Source: UBA2767 sp965228625 (lineage in GTDB: Bacteria; Pseudomonadota; Alphaproteobacteria; Rhizobiales; Methyloligellaceae). Taken from it: 64,000 nucleotides of DNA. The translations under genes were made by a program, and so were the position numbers. The DNA lies in assembly GCA_965228625.1 (NCBI GenBank), contig OZ245829.1, positions 4,588,001 to 4,652,000 on the forward strand, written 5' to 3'. The notes beneath the pieces were generated by a model. It saw only the letters and a list, made by a program, of their open reading frames with translations, ran no database searches and was not told the DNA's origin. Below, in pieces: positions 11,052 to 19,105 of the stretch. Every line of letters starts with the position of its first letter. Position 1 is the stretch's first letter.

Positions 11052-12131
11052 GTGCGCGTTGACGATTTCGACTTTGTCCTGCCGGAAGAGCGCATCGCCC
11101 TGCGGCCGGTGCACCCGCGCGACGCGGCGCGCATGCTGTGCATCAATCCGCGTGCGGCGGAACCGTTCCGGGACAGGGGGGTGCGCGATCTGCCAGCGAT
11201 CCTCGATCCCGGCGACGCGCTCGTATTCAACGACACACGCGTGATCCCGGCCCAACTGAGCGGCGTCCGGCATCGCGGCGACGCGGCGGCGAACGTCTCC
11301 GTGACGCTTATCGAACCGCTCGATGCCGGCCGATGGAAGGCCCTGGCGCGTCCGGCGAAGCGCCTGCGCGCCGATGACCGGATTTCCTTCGGCAACATCG
11401 AAAATACATGCCTGCAGGGCACGTTATGGGCGCGGGTTGAGAGCAGACGGGAAGAGGGCGGTGAGATCACGCTCGTCTTCGATTTCCATGGCAGTGCACT
11501 CGACGAAGCCATTGCCACGCTTGGGAAAATGCCGCTGCCACCCTACATTTCCTCGCGCCGGGCACCGGACAGCGAGGATGTGGAGGACTATCAGACGGTC
11601 TATGCGCGCGTGCGCGGCGCCGTTGCCGCGCCGACGGCGGGTCTCCACTTCACGGAAGAGCTGCTGGAGGACCTGCGCGAAAAAGGCATCGAAGAGCACT
11701 TCGTGACCTTGCATGTAGGCGCGGGCACCTTCCTGCCGGTCAAGGTCGACGATACGCGCGAGCACCGCATGCATGCCGAGCATTGCGAAATGGATACCGC
11801 CGTTGCCGACGCGCTCAATCGCGTGCATGCGCGCGGGGGGCGCATCGTCGCGGTGGGCTCCACATCACTTCGGGTGCTCGAGAGCGCCGCCGACGAGACC
11901 GGCCAGATTCATCCCTTCAAGGGCGAGACGGACATCTTCATCACGCCGGGCTACCGCTTCAAGGCGATCGACGCCATGCTCACCAACTTCCATCTGCCGC
12001 GCTCAACCCTTTTCATGCTGGTGTCCGCGCTGTGCGGGCTTGAGACCATGAAACAGGCCTATGCCCATGCCATTGAAAACGGCTACAGGTTCTATTCCTA
12101 TGGCGACGCCTGTTTCCTGGAGCCGTCCTGA
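11052..12131 (+). CDS. queA: S-adenosylmethionine:tRNA ribosyltransferase-isomerase
   Basis: QueA converts the preQ1 base inserted in tRNA to epoxyqueuosine using the ribose of AdoMet. The 359-residue product shows conserved segments DFVLPEERIALRP, ALVFNDTRVIPAQL, LPPYISSR, YQTVYARVRGAVAAPTAGLHFT, LHVGAGTFLPVK and MLTNFHLPRSTLFMLV. The start is GTG 11052 (MRVDDFDF). The stop is 4 bases before the tgt ATG, so queA and tgt are almost certainly one transcript, consistent with consecutive steps of queuosine synthesis. Confidence 0.97.
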   Translation: MRVDDFDFVLPEERIALRPVHPRDAARMLCINPRAAEPFRDRGVRDLPAILDPGDALVFNDTRVIPAQLSGVRHRGDAAANVSVTLIEPLDAGRWKALARPAKRLRADDRISFGNIENTCLQGTLWARVESRREEGGEITLVFDFHGSALDEAIATLGKMPLPPYISSRRAPDSEDVEDYQTVYARVRGAVAAPTAGLHFTEELLEDLREKGIEEHFVTLHVGAGTFLPVKVDDTREHRMHAEHCEMDTAVADALNRVHARGGRIVAVGSTSLRVLESAADETGQIHPFKGETDIFITPGYRFKAIDAMLTNFHLPRSTLFMLVSALCGLETMKQAYAHAIENGYRFYSYGDACFLEPS

Positions 12132-12135
12132 TCAC

Positions 12136-13272
12136 ATGACCGCCAGTTTCTCCCTCAACGTTCATGCGAAAGACGGCGCCGCGCGCTGCGGCAAAATCAC
12201 GACGCCGCACGGACCCGTCGCGACGCCTGCCTTCATGCCCGTGGGCACGGCCGCCACGGTGAAAGCAATGTTCCCTGAAACGGTCCGCCAGACCGGGTCG
12301 GACATCGTCCTCGGGAACACCTATCACCTGATGCTGCGGCCGGGTGCGGAAGAAGTTGCGAAACTGGGAGGCCTGCACACCTTCATGAATTGGCACGGGC
12401 CGATCCTCACCGATTCCGGGGGCTACCAGGTGATGTCGCTCGCCAAGCTGCGGAAGATCAGTGAAGACGGCGTGACCTTCCAGTCCCATATTGACGGCAG
12501 CAAGCACGAACTGACGCCGGAACGTTCGGTCGAGATCCAGTGCCTGCTCGGCGCCGATATCCAGATGGTGTTCGACGAGTGCACGCGGTACCCGTGCGAG
12601 AAGGCGGAGGCCAGATCGTCCATGGAACTCTCCATGCGCTGGGCGGAACGCTCAAAAGCCGCTTTCGCGCAACACGGCAAACCCGGAGAGGCTCTGTTCG
12701 GCATCGTGCAGGGAGGGGTGCATGCCGACCTGCGCGAAGCGTCCGCGCGGCAGTTGCTTGATGTCGAATTCGACGGCTATGCCGTCGGCGGCCTCGCGGT
12801 GGGCGAGGGCCAGGAGCTGATGCTGCAAACGCTCGACGTAACGGTTCCGGTCCTGCCCGAGGACAAGCCGCGTTATCTGATGGGGGTGGGGACGCCGGAG
12901 GACCTGATCCTCTCGGTCGCCCGCGGCATCGACATGTTCGACTGCGTGATGCCGACCCGCTCGGGGCGCCACGGCCAGGCGTTCACGTGGGACGGGAAGG
13001 TGAACTTGCGCAACGCGCGCTACGGCGACGACCCCCGGCCACTGGATGAGAAGAGTATGTGTCCCGCCGCACGCGACTACTCACGCGCCTATCTGCATCA
13101 TCTCGTCAAGTGTCACGAGCTGCTTGGCCCAATGCTGATCAGTTGGGCCAACGTGCATTTTTATCAGGATTTGATGGGGCGGATGCGCGAGGCGATCCGG
13201 GAAGGGCGTTTTGAGGATTTCGCGGAAACCACGCTGGCGCGGCTCAATGGGTCGGGTCAGGACGAGGGCTGA
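12136..13272 (+). CDS. tgt: tRNA-guanine transglycosylase
   Basis: Tgt exchanges guanine 34 of GUN-anticodon tRNAs for preQ1. The 378-residue product has LTDSGGYQVMSL with the active-site Asp, GGLAVGEG and DCVMPTRSGRHGQAFTW with the nucleophilic Asp. The start ATG 12136 (MTASFSLNVHAKDG) lies 4 bases after queA. The zinc region is odd: where the family usually has CxCxxC before the SRAYLHHL histidine, this protein reads SMCPAARDYSRAYLHHL, so only one of three cysteines is kept. This may be common in this bacterial order; the rest of the enzyme looks intact. Confidence 0.96.
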   Translation: MTASFSLNVHAKDGAARCGKITTPHGPVATPAFMPVGTAATVKAMFPETVRQTGSDIVLGNTYHLMLRPGAEEVAKLGGLHTFMNWHGPILTDSGGYQVMSLAKLRKISEDGVTFQSHIDGSKHELTPERSVEIQCLLGADIQMVFDECTRYPCEKAEARSSMELSMRWAERSKAAFAQHGKPGEALFGIVQGGVHADLREASARQLLDVEFDGYAVGGLAVGEGQELMLQTLDVTVPVLPEDKPRYLMGVGTPEDLILSVARGIDMFDCVMPTRSGRHGQAFTWDGKVNLRNARYGDDPRPLDEKSMCPAARDYSRAYLHHLVKCHELLGPMLISWANVHFYQDLMGRMREAIREGRFEDFAETTLARLNGSGQDEG

Positions 13273-13302
13273 CTGAACAAGATTACGTGATATCGGCGTT
13301 TC

Positions 13303-13839
13303 TCAGACCCGATGGCCGTTGACCGGCTCGACCAGGCATCCGGCGATGGCCCAGCGGCCGTCGCTCTGGCGCTGCAAGCGGAACTGCGCGTTCCACTCGC
13401 GTCCCTGGTCGTCGGTGATGGTCACGCTCTGCAGGGCGTCGGTGTCCTCACGAACCACTTCGGCGAAAGAGAATGACTTCGCGTTTGACAGCGGCTTGAG
13501 CTGCGTCGTCAATGCCTGCAGGAACCCTTTGGAATTCTTGTAAAAATCCTGGATGATCGGGGTCAGAAGGGCATAGGCGCCGGCCGCATCGCGTGCGCTC
13601 ATTGCCTGAATCTGGTTGCGAACGGATCCGCGAATGCGCTCCAGTTCGGTCTTGGACAGTCCAGTCCGCCCGATTCCAACCGGAATCGACGCCTTTTCGA
13701 CCGCACCGAGTGGCGCAACCTCGGACTGTCCGGACGTGGCCGGATCAGTCAGTTTCGCTGTTTTATCAGTGGCTTGGGCCCCTGTAATGCCGAAAGCCAC
13801 CAACATCGCCGTCATGGCGACTGCCGTGAGAGCTTTCAT
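13303..13839 (-). CDS. DUF4864 family exported protein
   Basis: From ATG 13839, after a clear GGGAGG ribosome site, the product is 178 residues with a signal peptide (MKALTAVAMTAMLVAFGITG, cleaved near AQATD). The mature part has a helix (ELERIRGSVRNQIQAMSARD), then IIQDFYKNSKGFLQAL and a beta region ending GRWAIAGCLVEP, which matches the DUF4864 pattern. This NTF2-like domain has no known role. The gene converges with tgt, 30 bases away. Confidence 0.8.
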   Translation of the reverse strand: MKALTAVAMTAMLVAFGITGAQATDKTAKLTDPATSGQSEVAPLGAVEKASIPVGIGRTGLSKTELERIRGSVRNQIQAMSARDAAGAYALLTPIIQDFYKNSKGFLQALTTQLKPLSNAKSFSFAEVVREDTDALQSVTITDDQGREWNAQFRLQRQSDGRWAIAGCLVEPVNGHRV

Positions 13840-13949
13840 TATCCTGCCTCCCAACGGCAATGCCCCGTCCCTTTTTCAGGGTCCGTCTTTATATGTTAAC
13901 GTTCAGATAGGTATGCGGGCAAGTGAATCCAAGGGCTGCATGCGATTTC

Positions 13950-14870
13950 TCAGGGCTGCAGACGGCGCTCGCGATACAGCAGATAAAGCCCGGACCCGAT
14001 GACGACGGCCCCGCCGGCCAGCGTCCATGCACTGGGCACGTCCCCGAACACCAGATATCCGAGCGCGATCATCGACAACAGTCCGGCATAGATGAACGGC
14101 GCGACAACGGGAGCAGGCGCGTATTTGAGCGCCAGGATCAACATCCAGTGGCCGACCATGCCGGTCAGTCCGAGCCAGACGAACAACACCCACACGAGAC
14201 CTTCCGCGGGCCACTGCCATTCGACGATCGCGAATGGTGCGCACAATACCGTGCCGGCGATGGAGGTGTAGAACAGGTTCACTTCGGCTGAATCGTGCCC
14301 GGCCATGAACCGCGTGTGGATACTGTAGAGCGAGTAGGTGACGATCGCTCCGAAGGCATAGACGACCGCCCAGTGTATGCCGCCGAAGCCCGGGCGCGTG
14401 ACCAGCAGAACGCCGGCAAATCCGGCGATGATCGCCAGCAGGCGGCGCCAGCCGACCCATTCACCGAGGATCGGACCCGCGAGTGCGGCCACCAGAAGCG
14501 GCGTCAGGAAGAAGATCGTGACGGTCTGGTCGAGCTGCAGATACGTGATCGCGGCAAAGTTGAACGCGGTGGTGATGGCCACCAGCATGCTGCGGACGAA
14601 CTGGTGGCCGGGTTTCGAGGACCGCACGACTTCGCGTCCCATGATCAGCCCGAATACCAGAACCGTCAGCACCGTGTGAAAGAAGAACCGGACCCACACG
14701 ATCTGCAGAACCGGCATCTGCAACTCGTCCGTCAGGTATTTCGCGGCCGCGTCGAGGCCCGCGAAGATCGTCACCGCGCCGCACATCAGGCCGATGGCAA
14801 GAATGTGGTTCTCGTGCCCCGCGCCGTTGGCCGCGGGAACGCGCACGGGTCCGGGCTGTACCTTTGTCAT
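13950..14870 (-). CDS. EamA/DMT family transporter
   Basis: The 306-residue protein has ten predicted membrane helices arranged as two EamA repeats. The first is MCGAVTIFAGLDAAAKYLTD to PILGEWVGWRRLLAIIAGFAG; the second ends LVFGDVPSAWTLAGGAVVIG. EamA proteins are drug/metabolite exporters with varied substrates, so none is proposed. The start MTKVQPGPVRVP gives a short hydrophilic N-terminus. The gene is transcribed away from tRNA-Lys and is the last core gene before the accessory region. Confidence 0.9.
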   Translation of the reverse strand: MTKVQPGPVRVPAANGAGHENHILAIGLMCGAVTIFAGLDAAAKYLTDELQMPVLQIVWVRFFFHTVLTVLVFGLIMGREVVRSSKPGHQFVRSMLVAITTAFNFAAITYLQLDQTVTIFFLTPLLVAALAGPILGEWVGWRRLLAIIAGFAGVLLVTRPGFGGIHWAVVYAFGAIVTYSLYSIHTRFMAGHDSAEVNLFYTSIAGTVLCAPFAIVEWQWPAEGLVWVLFVWLGLTGMVGHWMLILALKYAPAPVVAPFIYAGLLSMIALGYLVFGDVPSAWTLAGGAVVIGSGLYLLYRERRLQP

Positions 14871-15037
14871 GGGAGAGGGCCCCGAGAGGTCGCGGCCGGT
14901 TGCGCGGGCGACCGCAAGGGAAGTGATATGTCAGAGTCGTCACTGCCCTTGTGTCACACAAAACAGAACGCGCCTAGGTAGAATTGACACCAACCGTGAA
15001 AATCGCGTGTCATTGGCGGATAACGCCAAATCGCCCC

Positions 15038-15067
15038 TTGACCGGAATCGGCGACCGCCCGTATGGT
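15038..15067 (+). promoter_or_regulatory. Putative tRNA-Lys promoter
   Basis: TTGACC (15038-15043) and TATGGT (15062-15067) are spaced by 18 bases and lie 22 bases before the mature tRNA start, a plausible sigma-70 type promoter. It is a match by eye only. Confidence 0.45.
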
Positions 15068-15088
15068 CCGGCGCGTTTTCACCCCCGT

Positions 15089-15164
15089 GGGCCCGTAGCT
15101 CAGTTGGTAGAGCAACTGACTTTTAATCAGTGGGTCGTAGGTTCGATTCCTACCGGGCTCACCA
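15089..15164 (+). tRNA. tRNA-Lys (anticodon UUU)
   Basis: The 76-nt gene has acceptor GGGCCCG paired with CGGGCTC (one G-U pair), D arm GCTCAGTTGGTAGAGC, anticodon stem-loop ACTGA-CTTTTAA-TCAGT with anticodon TTT, T arm TAGGTTCGATTCCTA and an encoded CCA end. It delivers lysine to AAA and AAG codons. Its last 48 bases (15117-15164) are repeated exactly at 16649-16696, so it served as an integration site; the functional gene remains complete. Confidence 0.97.
15117..15164 (+). repeat. attL-like 48-bp direct repeat (3' part of tRNA-Lys)
   Basis: This 48-bp stretch, from the anticodon stem to CCA, is identical to 16649-16696. Tyrosine integrases commonly recombine in this part of tRNA genes and leave such direct repeats. 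Similarity continues weakly (CTTTTTCAA after both copies, with one extra G here). A 14-bp palindrome TTCAATTAATTGAA (15170-15183) lies just outside. Confidence 0.9.
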
Positions 15165-15555
15165 GCTTTTTCAATTAATTGAAGCATTTAGCTCAGAAAC
15201 CCGTTTAAAAGAATCCGGGCAAAAAGTCTGACAAAAAAGTCTGACAGGCGCGGTTTAGTTGCACGATTCTGAGCTGGGCCGTGCAACTTGCGGCAATCAC
15301 ATGCAGATTCGCGTTATTCCGTCAGACTAGTAACTGACTATGAATCAGTTGCTGAGACGCTCTTGCGATCTGGGGAAGCGATCGATAGGTCTGAACCATG
15401 CAACTGGTTCTCCACGTTGGCCGTCAGATCTTTTTTTAACGCAATCTTGTTGCCAAGCCCGCTGAGTTAGGTTGTGATTGTACTTCGATTGTTGTGGGGC
15501 AACATGAGCGGGATTCACCACAATCACTTGTCGAACTGCATTGGGTTCAGGAGCG
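15165..15555. other. 391-base non-coding start of the mini-island
   Basis: No convincing gene is present. The stretch contains the palindrome TTCAATTAATTGAA (15170-15183) and two adjacent copies of AAAAAGTCTGAC (15221-15245). Composition is more AT-rich than the core. An integrase gene, expected here beside the tRNA, is absent. The last part should hold the promoter of the PIN-domain gene. Confidence 0.6.
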
Positions 15556-16566
15556 ATGAGCGCTAAACATGCCTTTATCGATACGAACGTCCTGCTTTCG
15601 TATTACTCACAGAGCGATGACACATTAAATGAACTCGAAAAACTCAATGCAGCTGCTGAGAAAGGCGAAATAATTCTATATACCAACGAATTGTTGATCG
15701 ATGAGATTAAACGAAATCGCGAGTTGCGTATTCGAGACTCTGTAAAGCTTCTTGGACAGGGACTGCAAACTAATCTGCCTCGAATTGCCGAAGGAATGAA
15801 TGGATTTAGGGAGCTGGTCGATCTGCTTCGAAAGGCCTCAAAAATGAAGCAGGATTTACTGGCCGAAGTGAAGGAAGCAGCCGCCGAAAACAAGCTTCAT
15901 GCTGATGGATTGATCGGTCGTTTTCTAAATGCGGCACAAAAGACAGCAGTTACAAAAACTATACTTAAGAAGGCTAGACGCCGCGTCGAGTTTGATAACC
16001 CTCCAGGCAAGCCGGGGAAGTTGGGCGATCGGGTACACTGGGAAGCCCTGCTGGCGGTGCTGCCCCACAAATCTGATCTAATTCTAGTGTCTGCTGATCG
16101 AGATTTCTGTTCGCCGTTGGCGGATGACAGGCCTCACGACTTTCTCGCGGATGAGTGGCGTTGGGAGAAGTCTGGACAATTGGAGCTTCACCAAGGGCTC
16201 GCACCATTCTTGAAAGCGCATTTTCCTGAAATCAAAGTTCCGGAAGATTTCGATCGACGGGGCGCCGTTCAAGCGCTTGTGGGTAGCGGTAGTTTTCAAT
16301 CAACACACACGGCGATTGCGTCTCTAATGGCCTATTCGTCATTTAGTGAGGCCGAGATAGAAGACCTTTTGTTAACGGCACTCGGAAACTCTCAAGTGAG
16401 TTGGATACTCACTGATCCTGATGTCGCTAGCTTTTATTTGAACCTTATCGACAAACAGACTGACGTTACGAAGAACCCCTTGGCAGCACAGGTCAAAGCG
16501 CAAATCAAACAAGATCAGCAGGGTTTGTTTGCGGGTCTGGAGGAAGATGACAACGTGCCTTTCTGA
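15556..16566 (+). CDS. PIN-domain protein (DUF4935-like) with an SSB-like C-terminal tail
   Basis: From ATG 15556 the product is 336 residues. An N-terminal PIN-like nuclease domain (about 1-200) shows the acidic set Asp9 (AFIDTNVLL), Glu50 (LLIDEIKRN), Asp158 (LGDRVHW) and Asp181/Asp183 (VSADRDF). The segment LYTNELLIDEIKRNRELRIRD resembles the DUF4935 (PIN_12) family. PIN domains are metal-dependent ribonucleases; the target here is unknown. The C-terminal third is helical and the last residues are GLEEDDNVPF, close to the SSB tip (this genome's SSB ends DDEIPF). It is the only gene between the two 48-bp repeats. AGGAG lies only two bases before this ATG; TTG 15541 is an alternative start. 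Confidence 0.8.
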   Translation: MSAKHAFIDTNVLLSYYSQSDDTLNELEKLNAAAEKGEIILYTNELLIDEIKRNRELRIRDSVKLLGQGLQTNLPRIAEGMNGFRELVDLLRKASKMKQDLLAEVKEAAAENKLHADGLIGRFLNAAQKTAVTKTILKKARRRVEFDNPPGKPGKLGDRVHWEALLAVLPHKSDLILVSADRDFCSPLADDRPHDFLADEWRWEKSGQLELHQGLAPFLKAHFPEIKVPEDFDRRGAVQALVGSGSFQSTHTAIASLMAYSSFSEAEIEDLLLTALGNSQVSWILTDPDVASFYLNLIDKQTDVTKNPLAAQVKAQIKQDQQGLFAGLEEDDNVPF

Positions 16567-16648
16567 AGTTGCCAGACTTTGCCCATAAAATGACCCTGAT
16601 TTGTCGGTTGTCAGACTGGTAAGCTGTTGTTTTTGTTATATTCTGGTT

Positions 16649-16696
16649 TGACTTTTAATCAGTGGGTCGTAGGTTCGATTCCTACCGGGCTCACCA
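16649..16696 (+). repeat. attR-like 48-bp direct repeat of tRNA-Lys 3' end
   Basis: This is an exact copy of 15117-15164, without the 5' half of the tRNA, so it is not a functional tRNA gene. It marks the distal end of a 1.5-kb insertion carrying a single gene. Such a displaced 3' fragment is the usual sign of an element that integrated in the tRNA and restored it with its own copy. Confidence 0.9.
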
Positions 16697-16886
16697 CTTT
16701 TTCAACGACTTAAGACCGCCGCCCAAAAGCCAGATTCCCCGCTAGCTACCATATAGCAACCAAGAGCGAGCAATTTGGCGCCGATTCTGGCAGAGCTATT
16801 TTCTCATCGCGGCATACTGCAGGATAAATTGGTCTTCGGAAGGCCAAAGCCCGCGAGCTTCCTTAATTCTTGCAATCGGCGTCTCG

Positions 16887-17207
16887 TCAGACAGTTCCCG
16901 TCCCTTGCATTTTAGATAGCAGCGGATCGTTTTCCGAGAAATTGAACATATCGTTCTTGAAACTCTCCAGATTGATTTTGCCCTCCTGAAACTCAATCAA
17001 ACGGAAGTGATAATGGACCAAATAGCCCAAGGTAATATCTGGATATTTCTCAGTAATGATCTCAAACTCTGAACGAGCAGTCGTGGAGGCTTGTTGTCTT
17101 CGTGCTCCTTGGGTTGTATGCCTAGTATTCAGGAACGTACCCAGCAAAGTCAGTATGCCACCTATAAATAGTCCTGCAACACCGGTTACAATTTCTGGGC
17201 CAACCAT
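16887..17207 (-). CDS. Short membrane-anchored protein, possibly frameshifted
   Basis: From ATG 17207 the product is 106 residues with one N-terminal membrane helix (MVGPEIVTGVAGLFIGGILT), then a hydrophilic part (EFEIITEKYPDITLGYLVHY, FQEGKINLESFKNDMFNFSE) ending SKMQGTGTV. In another frame the DNA continues with a protein-like stretch (SDETPIARIKEARGLWPSED then QFILQYAAMRK, ending at 16796). A single frameshift near 16890 would join the two into about 136 residues. No family is recognised. It may be an intact short gene or a recently broken one. Confidence 0.45.
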   Translation of the reverse strand: MVGPEIVTGVAGLFIGGILTLLGTFLNTRHTTQGARRQQASTTARSEFEIITEKYPDITLGYLVHYHFRLIEFQEGKINLESFKNDMFNFSENDPLLSKMQGTGTV

Positions 17208-17316
17208 TGCACACCTCGCTTGATCAAAAGCTAAGGAAACACATTGCCAGATTGCGTTTACACTGTTCAAGCGGACTCATCAGTGTTGCTTCCGCGCAGT
17301 CAGCTTCTCAACGGCA

Positions 17317-18047
17317 CTAGCTTGCGTGACCAACTTCTTGAGAGCGACTATCGACGATACGCAGCAGATGATTGGCCAGCATGATCATTTCAACTCCGTC
17401 AACTGGATCATCGATGATTACGGATCGATGGCTGTGTGGATTCTTGTATGAGCCGATTGCGCCGGCGAAAAGGTGCATAAGCGCCTCACGCTCACCCTTG
17501 GGATCTTCCAACTTGGTGAGTGGCCCCTTGTCTGGGTGAAATGCCTCTCGAGCCAAGTCAACGCCTATCTTGCTATCACCATAGTTACCCGCTGCACGTA
17601 CAACGACTTCGACTTCCTTGAATCTTGAATGCTTGGAATACGGCTGTGTCGTATTCCCTCCGCTGAAACGACACCAAGGCCTTTTTCGTGATGGAGGTAT
17701 GCAAGAGGTCCTTTGGCAGCATTGACGCTTTAGCGTAGTTGGCCAAGCCCTCTCGGTTACCAATTTTTATGGCGCGACGACTGAGACATCGCCATTCGTT
17801 GGGCACGTTCGCTCCATCGGGCCATACCAACATGTCCTGACCCTCAAGCCACGCCCACGGCCTCCGCGATCGCCCGAAAAATCGCGTGTTTATCAAGCTG
17901 GGGATACTCGTCAGCAACCGACCCAACAAAGTTCGTCAAATGCACTTTTTCCTGATCCAGAAAAACTACGATGAGCACGCCAGCCAATTCTTCCGGTGCC
18001 ATTAACAGCAGTACCTCCGAGTCTGGCACTAATACGCTCATCCGCAT
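17317..18047 (-). pseudogene. Ymh-family (TIGR02391-like) gene broken by two frameshifts
   Basis: Three overlapping frames together make one recognisable Ymh-family protein of about 240 residues. Frame 1 (from ATG 18047) gives APEELAGVLIVVFLDQEK and ends AIAEAVGVA. Frame 2 gives WAWLEGQDMLVWPDG and ALVSFQRREYDTAVFQAFK. Frame 3 gives EVEVVVRAAGNYGDSKIGVD, LMHLFAGAIGSYKNPHSHRS and a C-terminus LANHLLRIVDSRSQE. The first break is an extra base at 17858, the second a 7-bp tandem duplication (17617-17630). Removing both restores a continuous reading frame. The family has no established function; the KNPHSH segment recalls HEPN-type motifs. Sequencing error cannot be excluded for the single base. 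Confidence 0.75.
17617..17630. repeat. 7-bp tandem duplication causing a frameshift
   Basis: CTTGAAT occurs twice in direct succession (17617-17623 and 17624-17630). On the minus strand the duplication (ATTCAAGATTCAAG) shifts the Ymh-family frame between FQAFK and EVEVVVRAAG. Deleting one copy restores the reading frame. Confidence 0.85.
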
Positions 18048-18098
18048 CACAATTCCCTCGCATTCATGGCAACAACAACTTCAACCTTATTAAACGCC

Positions 18099-18299
18099 TC
18101 AAACCCCATGCGGCGGGAGAGGCGACTTCTTCTTCATAGTCCACCGCTTGAGAAGTTCTCTGGCTTGCCGCCGGGCAATCTCCTCGAAGACATCCGCTCC
18201 GCGTCTCTCGTCCAGCCGTTTGACGATGAAGGGGCTCCGCTTGAGGGAGAGCTTGAGTGTGAATGTGAGTTCCAGTTCCGTGTTGTCGTCAGCCGCCAT
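18099..18299 (-). CDS. Small hypothetical protein
   Basis: The ORF from ATG 18299 encodes 66 residues: MAADDNTELELTFTLKLSLK, then IVKRLDERRGADVFEEIARR and a basic end (LLKRWTMKKKSPLPPHGV). It reads like a small amphipathic beta/alpha protein. No family is recognised and no strong ribosome site is visible. An opposite-strand ORF covers the same bases but has a poorer composition. It lies 51 bases upstream of the broken Ymh gene on the same strand and may have formed a unit with it. Confidence 0.4.
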   Translation of the reverse strand: MAADDNTELELTFTLKLSLKRSPFIVKRLDERRGADVFEEIARRQARELLKRWTMKKKSPLPPHGV

Positions 18300-18360
18300 G
18301 ATAAGGCGACGATACGAGCAAAAGAACAAAACTGGAACTTAAATGAGGAATTAGGGACGG

Positions 18361-18819
18361 TTAACTCTTGGGGTTAAGCGGATCCGGTCCGTGTTGGTTC
18401 GGGCCGGCGGTCCCTTTCAGAAGTGCATTATCGAGAAAGATCAAAAACTGATACATGAACGCCGGAAAAAGAATGACCCACTCCAAAAGTCCGAAACTCT
18501 CCCAGTTGCGCGGAGCGACGCCAAAATAGGACGAGATAATTGCTGCCATCGAAAGGCTGACAGATATGCATCCCGGCAAATATGTGTATCCTCGGTCGTT
18601 CAACCGCTTGAACATCAGCGCCGCCGATGGAGCGAGCAACATTAAGCTCCATGCGACCTTCAAAAGGGTAGGCTTGGCGGTTGCCCTAGCAAAAAATCCA
18701 CCGAAAAGCAGATAGCTTACAACGATGTCGATGGTCAGAATTATCAGCGTGCCGATCCACCAGTCCTTACGGGAAATACGCCCATCAAATGTGGTGAAGA
18801 GATAAACGAGCCGACTCAT
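18361..18819 (-). CDS. DUF805 family membrane protein
   Basis: The 152-residue product has the DUF805 hallmarks: an N-terminal FDGRISRKDWWIG, four hydrophobic segments, MFKRLNDRGYTYLPG in the middle and the C-terminal KGTAGPNQHGPDP. DUF805 proteins (YhaH-like) are small inner-membrane proteins of unknown role, common on mobile DNA and in defence-rich regions. The gene stands alone. The 286 bases upstream (18820-19105) hold no gene that can be supported. Confidence 0.85.
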   Translation of the reverse strand: MSRLVYLFTTFDGRISRKDWWIGTLIILTIDIVVSYLLFGGFFARATAKPTLLKVAWSLMLLAPSAALMFKRLNDRGYTYLPGCISVSLSMAAIISSYFGVAPRNWESFGLLEWVILFPAFMYQFLIFLDNALLKGTAGPNQHGPDPLNPKS

Positions 18820-19105
18820 GGCTGTGACGTATCGCCGAAATTACAAGGCGGCGCTATAGCTCTTTCAACTGGCCAAACCATTTCCCGCCTGGCCAGAGCG
18901 TTTCCCGGACCCGATCAAGTTTCCGCATTTACCTAGTCAGCGGACATAATCGCGATGGGTTTGGACTGTCTGAGTTGTGCCATGAGTTGCCGAATATTTG
19001 ACGCCAAGCAATTGGCCCTATCTTTGTTCGCTGACATCTCTAAAGGCTATAATTCCCATGTAAATGTGATATAGTTGAGCCACTGGACGCAAGTGGAGGT
19101 GAAGA

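Noticed and set aside
14954..15187. Minus-strand frame containing GRNRTYDPLIKSQLLYQLSY
   Set aside because: This is the antisense translation of a tRNA gene, a well-known annotation artefact.
18066..18377. Plus-strand 103-codon frame overlapping the small minus-strand gene
   Set aside because: The minus-strand reading has the more natural composition; only one of the two is likely, and it is already of low confidence.
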